DNA of 64,000 bases from assembly GCA_944321515.1 (NCBI GenBank), contig CALULO010000001.1:124001-188000 (forward strand), read 5' to 3'. Both the position numbers and the translations under genes were made by a program. Under the pieces are notes generated by a model that was not told the origin of the DNA, did not search any database, and saw only the letters and a program-made list of their open reading frames with translations. The stretch is from an uncultured Atopobiaceae bacterium. GTDB lineage: Bacteria; Actinomycetota; Coriobacteriia; Coriobacteriales; Atopobiaceae. Positions 12,243 to 21,661 of the stretch are shown piece by piece (positions within the stretch are counted from its first letter, which is position 1; each line of letters begins with the position of its first letter).

Positions 12243-13179
12243 CGGCGCCCGTCCCGGGGTCGGCCGCCGCCTCCACGCGTCGCAGCCACTCGTAGCAGAG
12301 CACCGTCGTGGCCTGGGCCACGTTAAGCGACTCCACGCGGCCTCGCTGGGGCAGGCGGCATGCAAAGTCGCACTTCTCGGCCACCAGGCGCGAGATACCC
12401 TCGCCCTCGGAGCCCATCACCAGGGCGAGCCTGCCGCCCATGGGGGCGTGCCAGACGTCCTGCTCGGCGTGCTCGGTTGCGGCGCAGGCCCAGAACCCCG
12501 CCTGCTTGAGCTGCTCGATGGCGCGCGCGAGGTTGGGAACCTGCGCGATGGGAATGTGCATGACGGCGCCCGCGGAGGTCTTGTAGGCGCCCACGCCCAC
12601 CGAGGCGCTCCTGGCCTTGGCCACCACCACGCCCGCCGCGCCCACGACCTCGGCCGTGCGGACGATGGCTCCAAAGTTTCCCTGGTCGGTAACGTGGTCC
12701 AGCACCACCACGAGGGCATCCCCGTCCCCGGCGGCTGAGATGACGTCCGAGAGCTCGGCGTAGGCAAACGGGCGCGTCCGCACAACCACGCCCTGGTGGG
12801 CGCCGTGGCTGGAGAGCGCGTCGAGACGGGAGCGCGGCACGCGCTCCACCGTCACGCCGGCCTCCTCAAGCCGCGCGGCTATGCGCTCGAGCGCCTGGTC
12901 GCGCTCGCCGGAGCGCTCCTGCACCAGGGCGCTTCTCAGCGGAACGCCGCAGGAGAGCGCTTCCTCGACGGCACGCCTTCCTTCGATGAGGTCGCTTCGG
13001 TCGCGTTGGGGACGCTGGGGGCGTCCGGCAGGGCGCGGGGCGGAGCCGCGGGGGCCACGGTTCTTCTCGCCGTGGAAGGACCTGCCGGCACGAGCGCCGC
13101 CGGAGGCTCCGGGGCGCGCGCCCCTGCCTTTGCCGCCGCGGACGTCGCGCCCGGGAGTTCTGGATTGACCCTTGGACAT
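12235..13179 (-). CDS. rlmB: 23S rRNA (guanosine-2'-O-)-methyltransferase RlmB
   Basis: SpoU/TrmH-class methyltransferase, 314 aa, expected to methylate G2251 of 23S rRNA. The N-terminal 60 residues are a Gly/Arg/Lys-rich, probably disordered RNA-binding tail. Next come the substrate-binding domain (DLIEGRRAVEEALSCG) and the knotted SAM-binding domain with motif 1 (LDHVTDQGNFGAIVRTAE), motif 2 (LVMGSEGEGIS) and motif 3 (LPQRGRVESLNVAQATTVLCYE). It begins 2 nt after the cysS stop and overlaps yacP, so cysS-rlmB-yacP form one unit. Confidence 0.93.
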   Translation of the reverse strand: MSKGQSRTPGRDVRGGKGRGARPGASGGARAGRSFHGEKNRGPRGSAPRPAGRPQRPQRDRSDLIEGRRAVEEALSCGVPLRSALVQERSGERDQALERIAARLEEAGVTVERVPRSRLDALSSHGAHQGVVVRTRPFAYAELSDVISAAGDGDALVVVLDHVTDQGNFGAIVRTAEVVGAAGVVVAKARSASVGVGAYKTSAGAVMHIPIAQVPNLARAIEQLKQAGFWACAATEHAEQDVWHAPMGGRLALVMGSEGEGISRLVAEKCDFACRLPQRGRVESLNVAQATTVLCYEWLRRVEAAADPGTGADA

Positions 13180-13181
13180 GC

Positions 13182-14660
13182 TTACTCCTTGCGGTGGAGA
13201 CGGGCGCCGGCGGCGGTGTCCTCCACCACGAGGCCGAGCGCGGTGATGCCGTCGCGGATGGCGTCGGCCACGCCCCAGTTCTTGGCGGCACGGGCCTCCT
13301 GGCGGGCGGCGAGGAGCGCGTCGGCGGCCTCGGAGGCGGAGTCGCCCTCGTAGCCGGCGTGCTCGCGTGCGAGGTCAACGAGGCCCGCGGGCAGGTCGTC
13401 GTCCCCCGCAGAGCGGTCCAGCTCGATACCCATGACGTTGGCGAGTTCGCAGAGCATGTCGGCGGCGCGCAGGCAGACGGCGGTCGAGGTGTCGTCTGCG
13501 GCCTCGGCCAGGTAGGTGTTTGCAGCCGTCACCAATCCGAAGATGGCGGCGAGGCCCCCGGCCGTGTTGAAGTCGTCGTCCATCTGGCGGCAGAACTCCT
13601 CGCGCGCCCCGTCGATGGCGTGGCCGAGGGCGCGGTCGACGTCGTTGAGCTCGCCGTCCTGGGGGGAGCGCTCGGCAGCCCAGCGCAGGTTGCGCGCACA
13701 GGTCTGCAGGCGCTCAAGCGTGCCGGAGACGCCGTCGAGGCGCTCGAAGGAGAAGTCGAGGGGCGCGCGGTAGTGGGTCTGCAGCATGAGCAGGCGCACG
13801 GCGTCGGCCGGGTACTTGTCGAGCACCTCCTTGAGCGTGTAGAAGTTGCCGAGGCTCTTGGACATCTTCTCGCCGTCGACGCGCAGCATCCCCGTGTGCA
13901 TCCAGGTGTTGGCCAGGGCGCTGTCCCAGGCGCACATGGCCTGGGCGGTCTCGTTCTCGTGGTGCGGGAAGATGAGGTCGGCGCCGCCGCCGTGGATGTC
14001 AATCGGCGTGCCGAGGTAGCGGTGGATCATCGCGCAGCACTCGGTGTGCCAGCCGGGGCGACCGTCGCCCCACGGCGACGGCCAGCTCGGCTCGCCGGGC
14101 TTGGCGGCCTTCCAGAGGGCAAAGTCAAACGGGTCGCGCTTCTCGTCGTTGACCTCCACGCGCTCGCCGGCGCGCATCTGGTCGAGGTCTCGCCCGGAGA
14201 GGATGCCGTAGTTGTGGTCCGCGCGCACGGAGAAGTAGACGTCGCCGGAGGGCACCGGGTAGGCGTAGCCGCGGTCGATGAGGGTGGAGATCATCTCCTG
14301 CATGGCCTCAATCTCGTGCGTGGCGCGCGGGCGGATGTCCGGGTCCAGCACGCCGAAGCGGTGCATCTGCTCGATGAACGCGGCGGAGCACTCCTCGGCC
14401 ACCTCGGCGGCGGTCCGTCCGGTCTCGTTGGCGCGGTTGATGATCTTGTCATCGACGTCGGTGAGGTTCTGGGCAAAGGTGACCTGGTAGCCCTTGTACA
14501 TGAGGTAGCGGCGAATCACGTCAAAGGCGAGGAACGTGCGCGCGTTGCCAATGTGGATCTGGTCGTAGACCGTAGGGCCGCAGACGTACATGCGAATCTT
14601 GCCCTCCTCGATGGGGACAAGCTCCTCCTTCTTGTGCGTCTGGCTGTTGTAGACGAGCAT
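13182..14660 (-). CDS. cysS: cysteinyl-tRNA synthetase
   Basis: Class I aminoacyl-tRNA synthetase charging tRNA-Cys; 492 aa. It has zinc and active-site Cys27 in YVCGPTVYD, the HIGN signature at residues 36-39, GYAYPVPSGDVYF, the zinc-site stretch WHTECCAM, HHENETAQ and the GEKMSKSLGN loop. A DALR-type helical domain and a short C-terminal arm (ARQEARAAKNWGVADAIRDGI) follow. It has its own -10 box with a dyad over the start site (14684-14708). Confidence 0.97.
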   Translation of the reverse strand: MLVYNSQTHKKEELVPIEEGKIRMYVCGPTVYDQIHIGNARTFLAFDVIRRYLMYKGYQVTFAQNLTDVDDKIINRANETGRTAAEVAEECSAAFIEQMHRFGVLDPDIRPRATHEIEAMQEMISTLIDRGYAYPVPSGDVYFSVRADHNYGILSGRDLDQMRAGERVEVNDEKRDPFDFALWKAAKPGEPSWPSPWGDGRPGWHTECCAMIHRYLGTPIDIHGGGADLIFPHHENETAQAMCAWDSALANTWMHTGMLRVDGEKMSKSLGNFYTLKEVLDKYPADAVRLLMLQTHYRAPLDFSFERLDGVSGTLERLQTCARNLRWAAERSPQDGELNDVDRALGHAIDGAREEFCRQMDDDFNTAGGLAAIFGLVTAANTYLAEAADDTSTAVCLRAADMLCELANVMGIELDRSAGDDDLPAGLVDLAREHAGYEGDSASEAADALLAARQEARAAKNWGVADAIRDGITALGLVVEDTAAGARLHRKE

Positions 14661-14683
14661 GGTGCGCTCCTTGGCGTCGTACT

Positions 14684-14708
14684 GTCGGAAACGTATCCGA
14701 CCAGTATA
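14684..14708 (-). promoter_or_regulatory. cysS -10 box and adjacent dyad
   Basis: Minus-strand TATACT (14703-14708) has no good -35. Directly downstream, GTCGGA (14684-14689) and TCCGAC (14696-14701) form an inverted repeat with a 6-nt centre, where the transcript would begin. This placement fits an operator for a repressor. Confidence 0.5.
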
Positions 14709-14760
14709 CGCCGCGCTGGGCTCGGGGTCTGGGCTCGGGGGCCCTCCTCACCCGCCCTGC

Positions 14761-15243
14761 CTATGCGTCGGCGCGTTCGAGCAGGGCGACCGCCCAGGCG
14801 GCGATGCCCTCCTCGCGCCCCACGAAGCCGAGGTGCTCGGTAGTGGTGGCCTTCACGCCCACGGAGTCAGCCGGCACGCCGAGGGCGGCGGCCATGTTTG
14901 CGCGCATCTCCTCACGGTACGGGGCGAGCTTGGGGGCCTGCGCCGCGATGGTGCAGTCCACGTCAGCCACGCGCCAGCCGCGCTCGCGCGCCAGGGCGGC
15001 CACCTCGCGCATGAGGCCGAGCGAGTCCGCCCCCTCGTAGGCCGGGTCGGTGTCCGGGAAGAGCGCGCCGATGTCCCCGGCCCTCAGGGCGCCGAGCACC
15101 GCGTCCATCACGGCGTGTGCCGCCACGTCGGCATCCGAGTGGCCGGCCAGCCCGCGCGCGCACGGCACGTGAACGCCGCCCAGCACCAGGTCGCGGCCCC
15201 CGGCAAACGCGTGAACGTCAAACCCGTGTCCAATGCGCAGCAT
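14761..15243 (-). CDS. ispF: 2-C-methyl-D-erythritol 2,4-cyclodiphosphate synthase
   Basis: Fifth enzyme of the MEP isoprenoid pathway; makes the cyclic diphosphate and releases CMP. 160 aa from MLRIGHGFDVHAF at 15243, chosen because a G-rich ribosome site (GGGGGGG) lies about 8 nt upstream and the family begins there. Zinc ligands are in GFDVH, and the conserved GHSDADVAAHAVMDAVLGA, FPDTDPAYEGADS and TTTEHLGFVGREEGIAAWAVALL are present. It follows ispD after a 131-nt gap that holds no gene. Confidence 0.95.
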   Translation of the reverse strand: MLRIGHGFDVHAFAGGRDLVLGGVHVPCARGLAGHSDADVAAHAVMDAVLGALRAGDIGALFPDTDPAYEGADSLGLMREVAALARERGWRVADVDCTIAAQAPKLAPYREEMRANMAAALGVPADSVGVKATTTEHLGFVGREEGIAAWAVALLERADA

Positions 15244-15374
15244 TTTGCGCACCCCCCCTTCGTGCATGCGGGCGAGAGGCCCGCGGCAATTTCTTTCTGA
15301 CGCCGCGCCCCCGCATGACGAGGGCGTGCGGGCGGGCGCAGGAGCCCCGCCCCGAGCCCGGGACGCAGCGCCTC

Positions 15375-16175
15375 CTACATGAGCAGACGACGTCCGAGGG
15401 CGGCCTCCGCTATGGCCAGGTCCCCAGGCACCGTCACCTTGATGTTGTCGCGAGGTGCCTCCACGACGCGAACCCTGCCGCCAAGCCGCTCTACCAGGGA
15501 GGCGTCATCAGTCCCCTGGTATTCCTCACGCGCGGCGGCCTTGTGCGCGGCCACGAGCTTCTGCGTACGGAACACCTGCGGCGTCTGAGCGCACCAGTAG
15601 AACGATCGGTCCGGCGTGGCGATGATGGTCGTACCCTCCACCAGCTTGAGCGTGTCCACGGAGCGCGCGGCGAGAATGGCGCCGGCCAGGGTGGGGTCCT
15701 CGCGCACCGTGGCTACGGCACGCTCGATGAGCTCCACCTCGACGAGCGGGCGCGCAGCGTCGTGCACCGCCACGAGCTGGAGGTCGCGTGGGACGGCCGC
15801 CAGGCCGGAGCGAACGGACTCCTGCCGCGTCTGCCCGGACGGGGCGAGCGCCACCGGCTTCCTGAGCGTGAGCCGCGAGAGCACGTCCTTCTCGACCTCG
15901 GAGACGCGCTCCGGGGCGCACACCACCACGATGCGCGCCACCGACGGTGCGCGGTCGAAGGCGGCAATCGACCAGCCCATGAGGGGCAGGCCGCAGAGTT
16001 CCACGAACTGCTTGCCGCGGGGGTCCCCGAAGCGCTCCCCGGAGCCGCCGGCAACGATGAGCGCACAGGTGTCCGCGCCGCCCGCGCCCGCCCCCTCACG
16101 CTCCGCGCACGCGCAGGGGCACGGGGCCGGGACCCCGGTCGTGCCCGAGCCGCCCGCCGGGTTCGTCGCAGACAT
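15375..16175 (-). CDS. ispD: 2-C-methyl-D-erythritol 4-phosphate cytidylyltransferase
   Basis: Third enzyme of the MEP pathway, joins CTP to MEP; 266 aa. Start ATG 16175, 2 nt after the disA stop with GGGGGGAG upstream. The nucleotide-binding loop ALIVAGGSGERFGDPRGKQF is present, as are VAVHDAARPLV, TPQVF and the C-terminal NIKVTVPGDLAIAEAAL. It carries an unusual N-terminal extension of about 35 residues with a Cys-Pro cluster (PCPCACAE) that the family normally lacks. Confidence 0.93.
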   Translation of the reverse strand: MSATNPAGGSGTTGVPAPCPCACAEREGAGAGGADTCALIVAGGSGERFGDPRGKQFVELCGLPLMGWSIAAFDRAPSVARIVVVCAPERVSEVEKDVLSRLTLRKPVALAPSGQTRQESVRSGLAAVPRDLQLVAVHDAARPLVEVELIERAVATVREDPTLAGAILAARSVDTLKLVEGTTIIATPDRSFYWCAQTPQVFRTQKLVAAHKAAAREEYQGTDDASLVERLGGRVRVVEAPRDNIKVTVPGDLAIAEAALGRRLLM

Positions 16176-16177
16176 CG

Positions 16178-17257
16178 CTACTCCCCCCTGCCCCACATGC
16201 GATGCAGGCTGTTGGCGAGCACCCCGGGGTTCTTGACGCCAATCTCGCCGAGGCGCGAGGGGTCGTCATCCACCGCCTCGAGCACCTCCTGCAGCGAGCC
16301 GTACTCGTCCACGATCTTGTCGGCCATGCCGTCGCGCACCACCGGCACGCGAGAGAGCGTGCGCAGCCCAAGCGGGGTCATGATGGAGTCCTCGCCGCGG
16401 TCGTCGGTGTAGCCGAGCAGGCGTGCCACGTGCTTGGCGGAGTGCAGCTGGGTGTTGGCGGTGTCGTGCAGACGCCTGCGGATGGTCCGAGCGGCATCCT
16501 CCGAGGAGTCCACCGCGTAGTCACGGATCATGAGGTTGTAGGCCTCGTCCATGCCGGCGAGGTACTCCTCGCGCTGCATCCGGGTCATCTTGCCCTCGCG
16601 GCCCAGCTGGATGATGCAGTCATCCAGCTCCTCTCCGGCGGTCATGAGCGCCTCGAAGAGATAGAGGATGTCCGCGATGTCCCCCAGGGTTACGCAGTTG
16701 TCCAGCTCCAGGGTCGTGAGGTGGAGAAGGCGGCGGTCCAGCTGGGAGCGCGTGTTCTGCATGGCGACCGTCAGCTGGTTCACCGTGGCGAGAAGGGCCC
16801 CGACGCTCTTGAGCTCGTAGCCCTGCCCGTCCACGTACACGTTCACCACAGACCGCCGGGAGGACACGGAGATGACCATCGCCTTGGTAAGCAGGCTCAT
16901 CCGCGCCGCCGTGCGGTGTCGCGTGCCCGTCTCGGAGGTGGGCAGCGAGGGGTCTGGGTTGAGGTGGTAGTTGGCGCGGAGAATCTTGGTGAGGTCGCGG
17001 TCAATGACCACGGCGCCGTCCATCTTGCAGAGCTCGAAAAGACGGTTGGCCGTAAACGAGACGTCCAGGCGGAAGCCGTCGTCGCCGGCGGCAAGCACGT
17101 TCTCCGTATCCCCCACGCACACGAGCGCGCCAAGGTGTCCTGCAAGGATCATGTCCAGTGCGGTACGCAGCGGGGTGCCGGGCGCCGTCTTCTTGATGGC
17201 GTCGTCAAGGCGCTGGCTGCGCTTCGAGCTGCTGGTCTCGAACTGGGACGCATTCAT
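16178..17257 (-). CDS. disA: DNA integrity scanning protein / diadenylate cyclase DisA
   Basis: Makes cyclic di-AMP from two ATP and scans DNA for branched structures; 359 aa, typical. The DAC domain has the DGA motif (residues 80-82 in KMDGAVVIDRD) and the RHR motif (113-115 in SETGTRHRTAAR). A helical spine and the C-terminal HhH DNA-binding domain (YGSLQEVLEAVDDDPSRLGEIGVKNPG) follow. It sits between clpC and ispD; radA, often its neighbour, is absent. Confidence 0.96.
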   Translation of the reverse strand: MNASQFETSSSKRSQRLDDAIKKTAPGTPLRTALDMILAGHLGALVCVGDTENVLAAGDDGFRLDVSFTANRLFELCKMDGAVVIDRDLTKILRANYHLNPDPSLPTSETGTRHRTAARMSLLTKAMVISVSSRRSVVNVYVDGQGYELKSVGALLATVNQLTVAMQNTRSQLDRRLLHLTTLELDNCVTLGDIADILYLFEALMTAGEELDDCIIQLGREGKMTRMQREEYLAGMDEAYNLMIRDYAVDSSEDAARTIRRRLHDTANTQLHSAKHVARLLGYTDDRGEDSIMTPLGLRTLSRVPVVRDGMADKIVDEYGSLQEVLEAVDDDPSRLGEIGVKNPGVLANSLHRMWGRGE

Positions 17258-17316
17258 GGGCGTACCTCCGTTGCAGGCCGGCCCGCGACAGGCGGGCCGG
17301 CGCTCCCTACGGTCTG

Positions 17317-17344
17317 AGTATAGCGGCTACTCCCCCGCCGTCAG
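17317..17344 (-). promoter_or_regulatory. putative disA promoter
   Basis: Minus strand: CTGACG (17339-17344), 16-nt spacer, TATACT (17317-17322), overlapping the end of clpC. A GGCCGGCCCG/CGGGCCGGCC-type hairpin lies between it and the disA start. Together they suggest disA-ispD-ispF can be transcribed separately from clpC. Confidence 0.5.
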
Positions 17345-19909
17345 CAGCCCGCCCGCGCCCGCGACGCCCGAGCGACCCTCCGGGCGGGCGGAGAAGTCCG
17401 GGGCCGTGAGGTGCTCGCGTCGGCGCGGCGCGGGGATCACGCCGGTGGCGTGCTCGAAGACGAGCCCACCGTCCTTCTCGTCAACGCGAATGATCTCGCC
17501 GCGGTGCCACAGGTTCTGAAGCAGCTCCTCGGAGAGCGGGTCCTCGATGAGCGTCTGAATGGCACGGCGCAGCGGGCGCGCGCCATAGACCGGGTCGGCG
17601 CCCTCCTTGGCGACGAGGTCGCGCGCGGCGTCCGTGAGCTCGATGGACATGCCCTGGGCAATGAGACGCTCGCGCAGGTCCGCCACCATGAGCTCCACGA
17701 TGCCGCGGAGCTGCTCGGATGTGAGGGACTTGAAGACCACGACCTCGTCCACGCGGTTCAGGAACTCCGGGCGGAAGTGCTTCTTGAGCTCGGACATCAC
17801 GCGAGAGGTGATCTCCTTGTCGGAGAGGCCCCCGGCGCCCTGGGCGGAGAAGCCCATCGTGGTGGTCTGCGCGATGTCGCGGGCGCCGATGTTGGACGTC
17901 ATGATGATGACGGTGTTGGAGAAGTCCACGTGACGGCCCTGGCCGTCCGTAAGACGACCCTCCTCCAGGATCTGGAGCAGAACGTTGAAGACGTCAGGGT
18001 GGGCCTTCTCCACCTCGTCGAACAGCACCACGGAGTACGGGCGGCGGCGGACTGCCTTAGTAAGCTCACCGCCCTCGTCGTAGCCCACGTATCCCGGAGG
18101 GGCTCCCACGAGCTTGGAGACGGTGTGCTTCTCCATGAACTCGGACATGTCGAAGCTGATGAGCGCCTCCTCGGAGCCGAAGAGGAACTCCGCGAGAGCC
18201 TTGGCGAGCTCGGTCTTACCCACGCCCGAGGGGCCCAGGAAGATGAACGACCCGCCGGGACGCCTCGGGTCCTTGAGGGGCGAGCGGCTACGACGGATGG
18301 CCTTGGCCACCTTGGTGACGGCCTCGTCCTGCCCCACTACGCGCTGGTGCAGGACGTCCTCGCAGCGCAGCAGCTTGGAGGCCTCGGCCTCGGTGAGGTT
18401 GGAGACAGGCACGCCGGTCATGGAGGAGACGACGTCCGCGATGTCGTCCTCGCCCACGGTCACCACGTTGGCGGCGAGCTCCTCGCGCCAGGCGGCCTCG
18501 AGCTCGTCACGCTTGGCCACGAGGGCCTTCTCCTCGTCGCGCAAGCGGGCGGCGTCCTCGAACTCCTGAGCCGCGGCCGCCGCGGACTTCTCCTCCCGCA
18601 CGCGGGCGAGGTCGGCGTCGGTCTGGGCGATCTCGGGCGGCAGGGCCATCTTGTGCACGCGCGTGCGGGCGCCAGCCTCGTCCAGCACGTCGATGGCCTT
18701 GTCCGGGAGGAACCGGTCCTGCACGTAACGGCTCGAGAGGGTCACCGCCGCCTGGACCGCGGCGTCAGTGTAGTGCACGTGGTGGTGCTTCTCGTAGCGG
18801 TCCTTCAGCCCCTCGATAATCTTGACGGTGTCCTCGGGGGAGGGCTCGCCGATGTTGACCGGCTGGAAGCGGCGCTCGAACGCCGAGTCCTTCTCGATGT
18901 GCTTGCGGAACTCCTCGGCGGTGGTTGCGCCGATAACCTGGATCTCGCCACGGGAGAGGGGCGGCTTCAGGATCGAGGCGGCATCGATGGAGCCCTCGGC
19001 CGAGCCCGCGCCGATGACGGTGTGAATCTCGTCGATGAAGAGGATGTCCTCCTTGGAGTCCTCGAGCTCCTTGACCACCTTCTTCATGCGCTCCTCGAAC
19101 TCGCCTCGGTACTTGGAGCCGGCCACGAGGCTCGCCAGGTCGAGCGTCCAGACCTGCTTGCCGCGCAGGATGTCCGGCACGTTGCCCCCGGCGATGAGCT
19201 GCGCGAGGCCCTCCACGATGGCCGTCTTGCCCACTCCCGGGTCGCCCAGGATGAGCGGGTTGTTCTTCTGGCGACGGGCGAGGACCTGCATCACGCGCTC
19301 AATCTCACGGTCACGCCCGATGACCGGGTCCAGCTTGCCGTCCGCGGCGAGCTTGGTGAGGTTGCGGCCGTACTGCTCCAGCATGGAGCCCTCGTCGCCG
19401 GACTGCTGGGGTCCGGGGCCGCCGAAGCCGGCCATTCGAACGTCAGCGGCAGCCTGCTGCTGAGACTCGGAGCTCTTGCCCGCGAGCTCGTTCACGGCGT
19501 TGCGCACGGCATCGCCGGAGACGCCCATCTGGCGAAGAGCGTCCATGGCGCGGCCGTTGCCCTCCGACACGATGCCCAGGAGCAGGTGCTCGGTGGCGAT
19601 GTAGGTCTGACCGTGCGTCATGGTCTCGCGGTAGGCGTCCTCGAGTACCCGCTTGGCACGCGGCGTGAAGGGGATGTGCCCGCCGGGCACGGGCTCGTTC
19701 TCGCTCTGGGTGAGCCCCCGAACGGTGGCGAGCGTCTCGTCGTAGGTGACGTCAAGCCGGGCGAGCGCCTGGGCGGCCACGCCCTCCCCCTCCTTGATGA
19801 GGGCGAGCAGCAGGTGCTCGGTGCCCACGTACATCTGGCCGAGACCCCGCGCCTCGTCCTGCGCGAGGCTCATCACCTTGCGCGCCTTGTCGGTGAACTT
19901 CTCAAACAT
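17327..19909 (-). CDS. clpC: ATP-dependent Clp protease ATPase subunit ClpC
   Basis: Hsp100 unfoldase that feeds ClpP; 860 aa from [13 protein letters not shown] at 19909, with GGGGAGGA 6 nt upstream. Two Clp-N repeats (about 1-145), AAA-1 with Walker [11 protein letters not shown] (221-230) and FIDEIH, a UVR-containing middle domain (about 440-480), AAA-2 with GPSGVGKTE (559-567), and the C-terminal D2-small domain. The open frame extends upstream but those residues are non-conserved. No ctsR, mcsA or mcsB lies upstream, unlike Firmicutes operons. Confidence 0.95.
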   Translation of the reverse strand: MFEKFTDKARKVMSLAQDEARGLGQMYVGTEHLLLALIKEGEGVAAQALARLDVTYDETLATVRGLTQSENEPVPGGHIPFTPRAKRVLEDAYRETMTHGQTYIATEHLLLGIVSEGNGRAMDALRQMGVSGDAVRNAVNELAGKSSESQQQAAADVRMAGFGGPGPQQSGDEGSMLEQYGRNLTKLAADGKLDPVIGRDREIERVMQVLARRQKNNPLILGDPGVGKTAIVEGLAQLIAGGNVPDILRGKQVWTLDLASLVAGSKYRGEFEERMKKVVKELEDSKEDILFIDEIHTVIGAGSAEGSIDAASILKPPLSRGEIQVIGATTAEEFRKHIEKDSAFERRFQPVNIGEPSPEDTVKIIEGLKDRYEKHHHVHYTDAAVQAAVTLSSRYVQDRFLPDKAIDVLDEAGARTRVHKMALPPEIAQTDADLARVREEKSAAAAAQEFEDAARLRDEEKALVAKRDELEAAWREELAANVVTVGEDDIADVVSSMTGVPVSNLTEAEASKLLRCEDVLHQRVVGQDEAVTKVAKAIRRSRSPLKDPRRPGGSFIFLGPSGVGKTELAKALAEFLFGSEEALISFDMSEFMEKHTVSKLVGAPPGYVGYDEGGELTKAVRRRPYSVVLFDEVEKAHPDVFNVLLQILEEGRLTDGQGRHVDFSNTVIIMTSNIGARDIAQTTTMGFSAQGAGGLSDKEITSRVMSELKKHFRPEFLNRVDEVVVFKSLTSEQLRGIVELMVADLRERLIAQGMSIELTDAARDLVAKEGADPVYGARPLRRAIQTLIEDPLSEELLQNLWHRGEIIRVDEKDGGLVFEHATGVIPAPRRREHLTAPDFSARPEGRSGVAGAGGLLTAGE

Positions 19910-19955
19910 ATGGGTTCCTCCCCGCGGGGCCTCTCCCCCGCGTTGCATTCTCACA

Positions 19956-19961
19956 ATTGTA
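19956..19961 (-). promoter_or_regulatory. -10 box of clpC
   Basis: TACAAT on the minus strand, 46 nt before the clpC start, within CTCTACAATTGTGAG. No convincing -35 is seen at 16-18 nt, so an activator or an alternative sigma may be used. No CIRCE or CtsR box is seen. Confidence 0.45.
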
Positions 19962-20075
19962 GAGTTTACCCTGCGACGGCGAGCGGCATACCCGATGGGT
20001 GACGGCACGCTACCCGGTAGGCACGGGGCGGCCGACGGGCACCGCGCATGTCGTAGCCGGCGACCACAAGCCTCG

Positions 20076-20167
20076 CAAGTGCATTCCAGCGCAATGCACT
20101 CAGCTCGTTCTTCTCGCCGGATCAACGCACTTGGCCGCAACCGGCCGCTCTATAGAGAACACACTTG
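20076..20167 (+). repeat. phased motif-1 array B, downstream of nuclease 1
   Basis: CAAGTGCATTCC (20076-20087) faces AATGCACT (20093-20100). Reverse copies follow at 20124-20133 (AACGCACTTG) and 20157-20167 (GAACACACTTG). CACT cores are at 20097, 20128 and 20162, spaced 31 and 34 bp. The first spacer again contains GTTCTTCTCGCC (20107-20118). The array fills much of the 392-nt gap between clpC and the nuclease gene and runs straight into the 25-bp tandem repeat. Confidence 0.75.
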
Positions 20168-20246
20168 GCAGCCATCCCCCACGGCCGCCCCGGCAGCCAT
20201 CCCCCACGGCCGCCCCGGCAGCCATCCCCCACGGCCGCCCCGGCAG
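20167..20246 (+). repeat. 25-bp tandem repeat, three perfect copies
   Basis: Three identical 25-bp units beginning GGCAGCCATCCCCCACGG occupy 20167-20191, 20192-20216 and 20217-20241, plus a 5-nt start of a fourth. No reading frame seems to depend on it. It may vary in copy number between strains. Confidence 0.9.
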
Positions 20247-20301
20247 CTGCCACACGCCCCTGCCCGAATCCGAGTAGAGCGGGCTAGAAGGGCGGGACAT
20301 G

Positions 20302-21396
20302 TCAGGGCTCTCGCCGCATATCCGGAGGAAGCAGCTGGCTGAGGAGCACGACGCGCTCCGCACGTGCGCGCGGGTCCTTGACGCTGGCGGACACCCGGCG
20401 GAGAAAGCAGTCGTCCTCGCAGCGCGCGAGCTTGTGAGCGACCAGCATCACGTAGCGCTCGATAGCGGTAGCACTCCTTATGTCCGCGTAGGTCGCGGGC
20501 ACCATCACGATGTCACATGCCGCGTAATCCTGCGCCCTGAAGCGGTCCTCCGCGAGGGCCCCGGCCAGGCCGTGCACGCCCCCGTCGAACTCCGAGGCCA
20601 CCCGATGCCGCGGCCAGTGGAAGTCCGGGCGCATGGTTCCGTGCCTGACGAGGCCGCGCGCGCCTGCCGGCCAGACTATGGGCACGTTCTCCTCGAAGTC
20701 GGGCATCGGAATGCCGCCCCTGCGTGGCGGGAGTCGCATTACCAACGAGAGGATCGTCTCCCCAGGCGAGCCCGAGCCGTCATGCGCAAAGCGGGCCGCC
20801 TCCCGGGCAAGGCGCAGCCCCCTCATCCGGTCTAGCCCGTTCATGTACGCCCGCAGGTCATCGGCCCTGACCTGCGGCTCAACATCGTACGCGCACTCTC
20901 CCTCCGCAGGCCTTATCGGGTCGCGTGCATACAAGCCACAGGACTCCATGACGAGCGAGAGCAGCCTTGCGAGCGCCGCGCCCTCCGAGAGCGCGCCCCG
21001 CTTGACGAGCTCGCCCATCCTCCGGCTCACGTGCACCAGGTTGAGCCCCGGGGACTCCACGAAGAGGCGCGCAGGTTCGCCCTCCCCCGACCAGCACCCG
21101 CCATCGGCCCGCACGACCTCGAGAAACGAAGCGGGCGGCAAGGCGGCGAGAACAGTGAGGGGCTTCACGCGCGCAGACTGAGACCGCGTCTCCCGCGAAA
21201 GGGCCACAAGGGAAATCGGGCGGTCGGCGTCGAAGCCCGAGAGCTCGGGCGGCAAGGCGGCGCGGAGGACCTCGGGAGGGACGGGGCCGCAGTCCTCCGG
21301 CCGGGGCGCGTCGCATGGAACGAGCAGCAGGTCTGGATCCCGCCGTGCCAGGCGTGTCAGCCTCAGCGAGTCCATGCCAGCCAACAGCACGTTCAT
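20302..21396 (-). CDS. DUF559/AbiEi-like protein with PD-(D/E)XK core (nuclease 1)
   Basis: 364-aa protein of unknown function. The N-terminal half resembles the helical domain of AbiEi-type antitoxin relatives (VESPGLNLVHVSRRMGELV ... LLSLVMESCGLYA). The C-terminal half carries DGSGSPGETILSL (about 206-218), RPDF with Asp258, SEFDGG with Glu269 and Asp271, and AEDRFRAQDYAAC, the pattern of Vsr/DUF559 endonuclease folds. It shares the SGSPxET stretch and the overall plan with the protein at 61297-62388. Start ATG 21396 with GGGGG upstream. It is flanked on both sides by motif-1 arrays and tandem repeats. Nuclease activity is inference; it may be a DNA-binding or defence protein. Confidence 0.75.
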   Translation of the reverse strand: MNVLLAGMDSLRLTRLARRDPDLLLVPCDAPRPEDCGPVPPEVLRAALPPELSGFDADRPISLVALSRETRSQSARVKPLTVLAALPPASFLEVVRADGGCWSGEGEPARLFVESPGLNLVHVSRRMGELVKRGALSEGAALARLLSLVMESCGLYARDPIRPAEGECAYDVEPQVRADDLRAYMNGLDRMRGLRLAREAARFAHDGSGSPGETILSLVMRLPPRRGGIPMPDFEENVPIVWPAGARGLVRHGTMRPDFHWPRHRVASEFDGGVHGLAGALAEDRFRAQDYAACDIVMVPATYADIRSATAIERYVMLVAHKLARCEDDCFLRRVSASVKDPRARAERVVLLSQLLPPDMRREP

Positions 21397-21661
21397 GCCG
21401 CCCCCAAGTCGTCACGCCGCCCACGTCGGAGACGCAAGCGTAGCGGCGGGCGCTCTCGCGAGGTACCCCGTTATCTTCCCGACTCCGCGCGCGATTCTGC
21501 GCGCATTACAAGGAACGCCTGCTCATGCCCGGTGCTTTGCCTCCGACGAAAAATTGCGCAGGTCACGAGGGGACGTCGGGACACACAAGATCATCGCACT
21601 TCTCGCCACGGCTTGCGTTCAGGCGCCGTTGGAAGCGCCCCACCAAGACGTACCAAGCACG

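Noticed and set aside
14661..14760. T-box riboswitch before cysS
   Set aside because: The leader is too short and lacks a T-box sequence or a large hairpin series; only a -10 box and a small dyad are present.
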